Source: Hirsutella rhossiliensis
Lineage: Eukaryota; Ascomycota; Sordariomycetes; Hypocreales; Ophiocordycipitaceae
Assembly (NCBI RefSeq): GCF_020360975.1
Contig: NW_025408668.1
Location: 7,936,001-8,000,000 of the forward strand
Direction: 5' to 3'
Length of the DNA stretch: 64,000 nucleotides
Every line of letters starts with the position of its first letter. Within the stretch, counting starts at the first letter, position 1. A model generated the notes under the pieces. It was not told the DNA's origin. It saw nothing but the letters and a program-made list of their open reading frames with translations, and did no database searches. Below are positions 55,250 to 64,000 of this stretch, in pieces. The translations under genes were made by a program, and so were the position numbers.

Positions 55250-56803
55250 AGGGACTAGTATATAATAAATAATAGTAATTTTAATTCCCTTAACTATTTA
55301 TTCTCCTAAGGTTTATATTTAGTAAAATAAAAGATAAAAAATAAGGAAAAGGATAAGTTAACCTTAACCTATAAACTTAGATATCTTTTTAAAAAGAAAG
55401 CTCTTACTTATATACTAATAAATACTAGCTTCTTAATTTCTTTTTATAAAAGAAATACTTAAGGAACTTTAAATAAAAGTAAAACTTTAATATATTAAAG
55501 CTTAAGTAATATAGAGCTTTTATTAGCGGTTAAAAAGATATTTATTCTTAGGATATTTCTTATTAAGTTCCTATAAAAATAAAAGGTAGCTAGATCGCTT
55601 ACCTTAGTAGTAGGAATAACGCTTAAAGGAATTAAAAGTAAAACATTTATAGTATAACTTACTAGCTTACTTAGCTAATTATTAAGGCCTATAAAAACGA
55701 ATTAATAACCTAGAATATATTCTAGTAATAAGGTAATATTAGCTATAAATAATAAAGCTATATAGAAATCGGTATAGTATAGCTTCCCCCGCCCTACCTT
55801 AACTACTTTTATTAAAAGGATAAAGCCCTTAAAGTTCGCTAAACTATAACGACTAAAATAAAAAAGAACTTTTAAATAATACTACCCTTAGTAGTACGTT
55901 TACGATAATAACCTTAGCGAACTAGCTAGTAAGCTTAATTATAAAAGAAGCCCTTATAAGACTACTAGTAAAAGCTATAGTAAGAGAAACTAAGGATAAT
56001 ATTATTATAAACCCTTCTTAAGCCCCCTTAGTATATATTAAACTAAAAGATATAAGGAAGTTTAACCTTACTAGCCCCTTTAATATAACGTTTAACGTCC
56101 TTAAAGAAACTAAGAAAACAATTATATATAGAAGCGTCGATCGATTTATTAATTCCTTAAAGTAGGTAGCTATTCGCGGACTAGAATACGCTAACGAACT
56201 AGTAATATTAATCCCTAGCTTACTTCGCGGAACCGCTATTAAATAGTATTCTAGTAATCTTAGCGAATCTAACTAAGCTATACTTTATACCCTAGACTAA
56301 GGATATACCGCTTAGTATATTAAACTATAAAAACGCTTTACTATCTAGCTAAAAGTAGCGTTAAGATCTTTATAAATAAAACGATTTACTACCTTAGATA
56401 TTATAAATAGAGCTAACTTTTATAGATAAATATTAAAGCTCTACTAAAAAGTAAAGGTAGCGCTATACTTAAAAGAGCACTTTACTATACTAGTTTATTA
56501 ATAACTAAATATATTACTATAAGAATTATTCCGCTAACCTATTAGTTTAGAATTATTTAATACTTAGATTAATAACTATAAGTAACTTATTCTATAGTTA
56601 GAAACTAAGCTAATAGTTAGGTTATAAGGGAAGATAAGTAACGCTATAAGCGGACGTATATAAGGTAGATTATATAAAACTAAGAATAAGACTATAGTAA
56701 ACTTTACCTTATTTATAGCTAAACTAACTAGTTAAAAACCCTAGGAATAAGGATAATTTTAATAGAAAGGAAATATAACGACTATATTAAGATAGAATAA
56801 TCT
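55250..56803 (+). pseudogene. Gag-like relic of an older retrotransposon, left part
   Basis: Plus strand, best from about 56080: SVDRFINSLKQVAIRGLEYANELV, split by RIP stops, then LLRGTAIKQYSSNLSE, resembling the capsid region of Gypsy-type Gag (SLRGxAxxWYxxL). About 1.7 kb can be scanned before Copia B interrupts it at ATACT (56804-56808). The stretch from 54900 to 55250 may be its LTR or leader. Confidence 0.55.
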
Positions 56804-56808
56804 ATACT

Positions 56809-57290
56809 TCTCGCGTAGAGAGATGCGAGAAGTATATAAAAATGCACGAAGGTGAAATTGGAAGTAAGGGGTCGGACAGGCAGGGCAGAGGGATTTGATT
56901 CTTGCGGGGGCAGCAATAAAGGTAGGGGAGTGATTGTTGTATTTCCTTGATTGTCCTTCTTTCCTCTATCTAACGCCCCTCTTTATACCCTTCTAGCATC
57001 TTAATTAACAAAGAAGATCCTGCTTAAAGAAGCTACTAATGTCCTTTCGACTACCAGCTTTTTGCCGGTTCCCCTCCTTTCTAGCCGTTGCCGGCACATC
57101 CGTCTTATCTCTCGCCACCTCTATAGGAAGCCATCGCCACTTCTGCTTCCCCTTATGCCCCCACCCTCCTTTCTACACCTCTTTTTAGCTCCTTCTTCCT
57201 TCTTCTATACCGGGTGTTTTTCAGCTTCCTTGGTCCCTCTTACTAAGGGATATCTCCGAGAACTGCGAAATCAGGCCACGCTTCGCGACA
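56809..57290 (-). repeat. 3' LTR of Copia B
   Basis: 482 bp. On the plus strand it starts TCTCGCGTAGAGAGATGCGA and ends TTCGCGACA. Differs from the other LTR by a few G/A and C/T changes and small indels near 57055-57070. Confidence 0.94.
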
Positions 57291-57505
57291 CCCCTTAGCT
57301 ATGGCCTGCCCTTATAGTAAGGGCATAGCTAATACGGCTTCGGGCTGGTAAGCGTATAGAGGAGGTTCTTAGCTCTGCACTTCTCCTTTACTGAGAAAGT
57401 AGGGGCCTTTCGGGTCCCTAGGCTCTTTAGACCTACTTAAAAGGGGCCTAAAGAGGGGAAAGTCCTATAAGAAAGGGGGGCCTTCTTAGAAGGGAAAAAA
57501 CCCAA

Positions 57506-60500
57506 TCAAAATAGGGGGCCCTCTAAAGGGAAAAACCTCTTCCTTTTCTTCGGCTGCAGACGTTACCTTCTCGTACGTGCTATTAGCTCCTCTCGTAGAC
57601 TCTCAAGGCGGGCCTCTAAGGACAGCTTCTCTCGAACGTCTTCTAGCCCTATTTGCTATAAAAAGACAGCCAGCTTCTGCTTCGGTAGGGGCTTCGTAAG
57701 ACCGTCGGCTTTTATTAATGCCGTTAGAACCCAACGGACGGAAATAAGTCCCCTTTAGACCTCTTAGCGTAACTAATGCTGGTGGATATCGATATACCGT
57801 AGCCGGGTCGACAGCTTGCTATTTTCCTCCGTAAGAATTCGTATAGTCTGCGTGTTATCGCATTCTATAGCTAACGGGGACGGAATTTGCAGTCGTAACG
57901 ATATTAGTAGCCGGCTAAGGAAAATCGCTTCTTTTAACGCTTCTGAAAGAGCTAGTAGCTCTGCCTCCGTACTAGAAGTCGTAACGGTAGCCTGCTTCGA
58001 AGCTCTCTAAGCAATGGTTCCTCTAAAAAGGGACATAATATACCCTTATGAGCTCTTTCTGTCTAAGGAATTGTCCGCAAAGGACGAATCGCTCGAATAA
58101 AGGAAGATTTCGGCAGCTTGTTTCCTTCCCTGCCCTCCTAGGCGCAGACCATGTAATCTCGTTGAATAGAGATATAGGATAGCTCTGTCTGCTGCTTCTT
58201 AATGCCTAGGGCTAGGATTCTAGTTGTGCCTAGCTAGCCGGGAGACCGTAAAAGAGATATCCGGTCCAGTAGAAATAGCTGAAAAAGCAGGGAGCCTACC
58301 TTCTATTAGTATTGGTGTTTCTCTTACTCCCTGGCTTAAAAGGACGGATCAGGCAAAAGCTCTTCGTCTAATATAGGCGTAGAGGGAAGCTTCTTATCGA
58401 GGGAATTAGGGAGGAATTTATAAGCGACCTTATTAATATAGGCGTCCTAGGAAAGCTAGATAGTCCGTTAGGACCTATTCCTAAGGATTCGTATCCCTAG
58501 GAACCACTTTAGTTCCCCTAGCCTGGTTATCTTATACCTTTGTTATAGGCCTTTTATAGCCTCCCTAGCAGTTGCTTCTTCCTCTTTCGGGTAGGCCTAG
58601 ATAATGTCGTCGACGTAGAAGAAGACCGTGATTTTACCCTTCTACATTATACACGGTTCCTAAGGGACTTTCTTAAAGCCTAGGGCTTCGAGGGAACCTA
58701 TTAAATGCTGTTGCCAAAGAAGGGGTGATCTTCGTAGTCCGTATAGAGCTTTCCTGAGCCGTAGAACCTTTCCTAGCTGTTTGAAGCCTGGTGGAAGGCG
58801 CATATAGATAACTTCTTCTTCTTCCTCGAGTAGACAGTTAACAAAGGCGTTAACTATATCCATTTGTTCGAGCTCGAGGTCGAATTCTGCTGCTATAGCT
58901 ATAAGGGTCCGAAAAGACATCCCTGCTAGGGTAGTTGCCCTAGTAGGAAGATCCCCTTTTTCCTATTAATTCCTATAGACAACTAGCCGGGCTTTGCACT
59001 TTTAAAGGAAGCCGTGTTTATTAGTCTTATAGATAAAGACCTACTTACAGCTAAGGACCTGTTTTCCTCTTGCCTTTTCCTTAAGGACCTCTTCGAAAGA
59101 CCCCATCTCTTCGTGTGAAGCTAGGTGGTCTTTCTAGGCCTGGAAAAACTGGTCTCTAAAGGGGTGTTTTTCTAGCTGCTTCTAGTTTGCTAGTAGGTCC
59201 GGGAGGTCTCTTTTATATACCTTCCTTGCTAATAGAGGCTTGAAAAACCGGCCTGCTATGAATGCTCCGTAGGAACCGTCTTCTATTAGCGTTGGGTAGA
59301 AGTCGGAAAAACGATCGAAATAAGGGAGAAACTGGTCTTCTTTCGTATCGGGCCCTATACCTTCCTTTGCTTCTCGAAGCAGGGATAAAAAGGCAGCCGG
59401 GTAATCCTTCGAGAGAGGTGCCTTTCCCACCCCCTTAGGGGTCGAGACGGGAAGACTAACTAAAAAAACTGCTTTTAGATCTTCTTCTTATTCTATAAGA
59501 GGAGGCGTAGGGAGGTAGGCGTATTCTAGCTCTACCGCTTTCCTATAGTCTCCTTCTTCGTCTAGATCATCTGATCTAGCAGCTTCTTCTTCTTCTTCGA
59601 AGTCGGCGTTATCCTTGACTGCTTCGACGTCGGTTTCTTCTTCCGTTTCTTCGTCTAGGACCTCTTCTTAAGACTGTTAGGAAGGGGGGATTTAGATCTT
59701 CTAAATTAGCTAACGTTGTGAGAGTAAGAGGGGCTATTGATCCCTCTTTCCGTCGAAGAAGCTAGATTCGTCGAAAATTATATCCCTAGTTAAAATAACC
59801 TTCCGTAAAAGAGGAATCTAGATCCGGAAGATATTCGTAGAATTATAACCAACGAGGTAACCAATAAAGGCTCTAGGATCAAGCTTTCTTTTCTTCTTCC
59901 TTTTTAGCTATGCATCGGCAGTTATTGCGTATGCCTTATAGCCGTAGGCACGAAGGTAGGCTAGCGAGGCCCTCTTCTTCGTAAAGAGCTCGTGTAGGGA
60001 TTTCCAGTCTGTTCCTTAGGTCTTGAAAAGGGTCTCTGGGTCCCTATAGTCCCTTGGTCCCCTAGGGTCCCTTAGGGTCCGGTTCCGAAGGTAATAGGCG
60101 GTCTCAACGACTTCCCTCTAAAGGTCGTGTAGAAGCTTTGCAGTAAGTCTCATCGTACGGGCCCTTTCCATCACAGCACCCCCTAATCTTTCTGCCCCTC
60201 CGTTCTAGGCCTAGGTATTCGGTGCTAACGGGAGGGGTAAAATGCCCCTTTTTCGAAGCTAATTTAAGATATCCTTCGTAAATAGCTCTCCGTTAGACCG
60301 TATCTTCTTTACCTCGTAGCCAAAGTAGGATTTTATCTAGTTAAAGAAGTCCCGGAGGGCAGACTAGTTATGCTTGCTTAGGTAGGTCCGTAAGAAATAG
60401 GGGAAAACCATCCCTAAAAAAGCGTCTATGAAAAACATTACCCTAACGAAGCTTTCTTAATCCCTAGAGACGTCGGTCTAATCGACCTAAATTTCCTTAC

Positions 60501-62480
60501 ACGGCTGGTCCGGCCGTAAAGGCGTTCGTCTAGAAATTCGTCTCCTAGTCTTCCCTTAGCCGCAATATTCGTATTCGACGGTCTTTGGTCCCCTTATTCG
60601 TACGCCCTGTTGTTGTCCTAGCTTATATAAAGCTAAGGGGCCCGGGTAACTAAGTCGTGCGTGCCAAAGAATGCCGTCTCCTTAGGCTGCCGGAAGAGGG
60701 TCCTTTATAGTAGACCTATTCCTCCTAGCAGGGAAAGCTGACTTCTCGAGTGGTTCCTTCCTAAGGATAGGTCGGAATTCGAGAATAAATTAACCGAATT
60801 TTTCCTCGATAAGCCTAATAGTCTAATTCTTCTAGACTAGCCTCGTAGGCTTAGACGTCGTATCTAGAAGATTCCTTCCTTTCGAAGAAGGCGGAAGAAA
60901 TCAGGCTCGTTGAAAATCGAGGCAAAGCTACCCTTTTCTTCGAAGAAGTCGTATAGATCCGTTAGGTAATTTTATCGTGAAATTTACCCTTCCATATCCC
61001 TCTATCCGTACGGTTAATTCCCCGGCAATAAGGTATTCCCTCCGTGCCTTCTTAAAGGACCGGAATCGTGAGAGTGTGTTATAGATGTCGAGGGAAGCAC
61101 CGGAGTTAAGGATAGCTAATTTTCGTAGGGGATAGTCGGAGGGTTCTAACGGTTAGTCTTGGCCTTGTTAATCCGTAGGGAAGACGAAGGCCGGATTTGC
61201 TATACCAACGATTTTTCCTCGAATTTACGGCTCGAATAAGGGCAGCGGCGTTAGTTGCTATTTCTTAGTAACCCGAATCTCGTCTATCTTCTTCTACAAC
61301 GAGGGGTCCTCCTTAAGAGACTGTTGTACTGTTTCTCGTAGCCTCTTTAAAGGGTTGACTCCTTTGGGTCGGTTTTCCTCGAAGACCTGCCAGCAGTCTT
61401 CCAGCCGATGGGGCTTTTTGCATGCTTGGCAGGTAGGTCGATTCCTTCTCGTACGTTGTCTCTTCGAGGAATCCTCGTCCCGGTCCGGAAGGTCTGCTTA
61501 AAAACCCCCCCTTTTTACCCCTTATTGCTGATGTTGACGAGGTTCGATTTCGACTAGTTCCCTGATTTTTCGACTAACGGACTGAAAGGTCCATTGGGGG
61601 ACTAGTCGGGCCGGTCTGACTGACGGGACCGGGGCCGGGCCCGGGGCAAGAGGCGGAGCCGGGGCCGGGCCTACGGCAGCCGTTAAAGACAGTGTTGATG
61701 CTCTCGAGGGAGGAGGAGCCGAAGGAGCAACAGCCGCAGCAGCAGCAGCGGGAGCCGCAGCAACAGGGGCTGCAGCAGCTGCAGGTCGTGCTGTCTGTGT
61801 CGAGTGCTGGCCACGAAGGAATAAGACTGCTTGCTGTTGTACTCTAGCAGCCTCTTCGTCTAGTTCCCGGCTAGCCTCTCGAAAGATAGTCGAGTAACCG
61901 TCACTAATAGGCTTTATTAGCAGAGATATATCCCATAGCCACTGGCCGGAAAGAGCTTCTATGAGGAAGTATTGGTTAGCTTCCTCGAGGATTTCTTCCC
62001 ACTTAGCAGAAAAGGCTCTAGGTAGGCCGTATAGGTCTTCCTAATACGGTCAGTTATATAACCTCTAAGGAGCTGTCGAGGTCTCGAGCTTTAAAGCCAC
62101 TGCCTAGGAGTCTCTTCCTCTCGAAGAGAGATTAGCTTTACGGCACTAACGGATTCCGTTATCGCCGTACGAGCAGCCGTTAGTAGCTTCGTTTCGTAGA
62201 GGTATTCCTTCTGGTGACTCTCGTAGTCGCCTAAGGTAGCAGAAAAAGCTCTCTATTATATAGAGGTTAGCTCGGAGAAGAGGGTAGCTCCCTCTATAAA
62301 GTCCGTCGCCCTAGGACGAAGAGGGGGCTTAAGAGGGTCCTGCTTATTAGAGAAGACTAAATTATAGATAGTTCTGTCTACACGAGCCCGTAGCTCTTTT
62401 ACCCACTTATCCTAATCTTAGGGCTCTATAAGAATCGTCCTACGGACCGTAGGGACGGCAGAGGAGTCGATTTTTATCAT
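57506..62480 (-). pseudogene. Copia B gag-pol polyprotein, lightly RIPped
   Basis: Start ATG at 62480 (MIKIDSSAV); natural stop TGA at 57506-57508; about 1,658 codons. Order: gag to about 61200 with an Ala/Pro/Gln-rich low-complexity part at 61610-61800; protease LNSGASLDIY with the catalytic Asp now Asn (61105-61107); pre-integrase WHARLSY (60651-60665, partly) and integrase core EI-VD-TDVS near 60480; RT with LEQMDIVNAFVN and LRKALYGLRRSPLLWQQ (58660-58920) and an intact Y-V-D-D at 58607-58618; RNase H ending KADGLTKPLPKQKLAVFL near 57665-57720. Isolated open pieces remain at 58660-58920 and 59182-59430. The length is not a multiple of three, so at least one frameshift exists besides the stops. 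Confidence 0.92.
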
Positions 62481-62608
62481 CGTTGCGGAAAGAGGGGGCA
62501 GAAAAGTCGGTTAAAAATCGGCTTTTCTAGTAAGAGGGTAAAAGGAGCGAGGATGTAAGAAGGGTGCCTTTTGCAGCAGCCGGAAGGTATAGGAATACTA
62601 TTCCTCCC

Positions 62609-62619
62609 GGGCTTATAAC
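62609..62619 (-). other. Primer-binding site of Copia B
   Basis: On the minus strand GTTATAAGCCC follows the 5' LTR directly, then a palindrome AGGAATA-C-TATTCCT at 62591-62605. Same box as in Copia A and E. Confidence 0.65.
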
Positions 62620-63105
62620 TCTCGCGTAGAGAGATGCGAGAAGTGCATAAAAATACACGAAGGTGAAATTAGAAGTAAGGGGTCGGATAGGCAGGGCAGA
62701 GGGATTTGATTCTTGCGGGGGCAGCAATAAAGGTAGGGGAGTGATTGTTGTATTTCCTTGATTGTCCTTCTTTCCTCTATCTAACGCCCCTCTTTATACC
62801 CTTCTAGCATCTTAATTAACAAAGAAGATCCTGCTTAAAGAAGCTACTAATGTCCTTTCGACTACCGAGCTTTTTGCCGGTTTTTCCCCTCCTTTCTAGC
62901 CGTTGCCGGCACATCCGTCTTATCTCTCGCCACCTCTATAAGAAGCTATCGCCACTTCTGCTTCCCCTTATGCCCCCACCCTCCTTTCTGCACCTCTTTT
63001 CAGCTCCTTCTTCCTTCTTCTATACCGGGTGTTTTTTAGCTTCCTTAGTCCCTCTTACTAAGGGATATCTCCGAGAACTGCGAAATCAGGCCACGCTTCG
63101 CGACA
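62620..63105 (-). repeat. 5' LTR of Copia B
   Basis: 486 bp; identical ends to 56809-57290; followed on the plus strand by ATACT. Confidence 0.94.
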
Positions 63106-63110
63106 ATACT

Positions 63111-64000
63111 AGGTAAATATAGGCTTAGTACTAAGCTAGTTAACTAGTCCTTAAACTAAACTATAGCCTTAGGATTTAAAACTAAAGGAGGGTACTTAGA
63201 AAAACCTAATTATTATTAACCTTACTTATTAGCTTTAAGCGGCACTAACTAATAACTAAGGCGGAATATATCTTTCCTAGGAAATATAAAACTAAATCTT
63301 ATTTACTTAGGATAAAGGGCTAGAAGATAAGAATACTACTACTAATATAAGAAAAAAAACTAAAGAAATAAAAGATAAGATCTTATTTATTCTTAATATA
63401 ATAAAAGCGGAACCTATTAAACTAAGTAGTTTGCTTAGAATACTAAGGAACTAGTTAACTATAAGAGCGGCGCTATAAACTAAAATATTAAATCTAATAA
63501 AGCTATCTTAGTTTATATATACTTAGATATTTATCTTTAGAACTAAAAGCCTAAACTAACTATTAAACGTATATATAAACTTTAGTATAGCCCGCTCTAT
63601 AATTAAAGAAGACTAGCTTAACTACTTTAATAATATAACCCTTAATATAACCTAGTAGGTCTTACTATCTAGTATAAGGAAAAGCTAAACTAAGGGTTAA
63701 ACGACCTTAATAATTAATATCCTAGGGAAATAAAGAATAGGATTTAAGTTTAAGTAATTTACTATTAGCGCCTAGGTAGTTTAGACCTTATTTATAAGAT
63801 TATTACTTAAATAAGATTTCTTAATACTAAACGAAGTTAATATCCTAAACTTTAAAGGAATAATATCTATTAGCTTATATAGTAACTTAATAGTTATAGC
63901 TTACTTAACTTAATAAAGCTATATAATTTATTATTAAGTTATATACTAAGCTAATATTAACGTCCTTATATATAAGATAGAACGCTTATTAGTATAGATT
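63111..64000 (+). pseudogene. Gag/protease relic, right part
   Basis: RIPped plus-strand sequence that continues the element interrupted by Copia B. Readable parts include SLNQLLNVYINFSIAR near 63550 and LLLKQDFLILNEVNILNFKG near 63810, resembling the end of Gag and the protease-like region of a Gypsy-type element (x-LG-DFL-xxN). It runs off the window, so RT is not seen. Confidence 0.45.

Larger units (their letters stand above)
56809..63105 (-). mobile_element. Copia B: youngest Copia element, minus strand
   Basis: 6,297 bp with LTRs of 482 bp (56809-57290) and 486 bp (62620-63105) and a perfect duplication ATACT at 56804-56808 and 63106-63110. In its own orientation it starts TGTCGCG and ends CGCGAGA. 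It is the same family as Copia A, yet keeps many CA and TG dinucleotides, so it has been RIPped lightly. The polyprotein is still broken by stops and at least one frameshift. It interrupts the older gag/protease relic. Confidence 0.95.

Noticed and set aside
57062..57298. 78-codon plus-strand ORF and its twin at 62850-63116
   Set aside because: Both lie in the two Copia B LTRs in antisense; duplicated because the LTRs are.
57816..58010. 64-codon plus-strand ORF
   Set aside because: Antisense shadow of the Copia B RNase H region.
62527..62727. 66-codon minus-strand ORF
   Set aside because: Spans the LTR/interior junction of Copia B across the primer-binding site; not a plausible gene.

Overview
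This window looks like a transposon graveyard from a filamentous ascomycete (Pezizomycotina). Two things point there. First, nearly all of it carries a repeat-induced point mutation (RIP) signature: CpA and its complement TpG have almost vanished and become TpA. Codons CAA/CAG therefore read as TAA/TAG, ATG starts read as ATA, and almost no normal ORF survives between about 0.8 and 57 kb. Second, the contents are typically fungal: a polyketide synthase (PKS) acyltransferase fragment, Fot1/pogo-like transposons, a Tad-like LINE, a chromodomain Gypsy, Copia elements and a PIF1-like helicase relic. No intact host gene was found.

Layout. 70-896: an unmutated foldback element with ~150-bp inverted repeats around a PKS acyltransferase fragment. 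935-9900: an unidentified RIPped reading frame bounded by AATTT repeats and split by Copia A (2849-9194, TSD AGGTT). 9929-14263: a Fot1-like DNA transposon with ~230-bp TIRs, containing a second Fot1-like element (12088-13849, TA TSD). 14264-26390: a minus-strand Copia relic (Copia C) broken by a gag-only LTR element (16237-18109), two solo LTRs (18675-19242, not RIPped; 19677-20161), a hAT transposon (21335-24242) and a miniature LTR element (25449-25845). 26490-30503: another minus-strand Copia (D), with a second miniature LTR element (27661-28030). 30509-41200: Copia E, plus strand, whose gag holds a 7.3-kb LINE-bearing insertion (31734-39067, 9-bp TSD). 41713-49520: a chromodomain Gypsy with an extra antisense reading frame before its 3' LTR. 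49521-56803: a PIF1-like helicase relic, unidentified RIPped sequence and a gag relic. 56809-63105: Copia B, the youngest large element, minus strand, with many CA/TG dinucleotides left and TSD ATACT. It splits the older gag/protease relic, which resumes at 63111.

How the parts relate. Copia A and B are one family. The miniature LTR elements share that family's primer-binding site (reads GTTATAAGCC, consistent with an initiator-Met tRNA half-molecule primer after TG to TA mutation) and its polypurine tract. One also shares the LTR end TRTCGCG. They are therefore plausible non-autonomous partners of that family. The gag-only element is a third non-autonomous LTR type. Target-site duplications define most insertion boundaries exactly and give a relative order of insertion. 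Domain calls in RIPped elements come from reading through TAA/TAG as glutamine; outer limits of coding relics are approximate.
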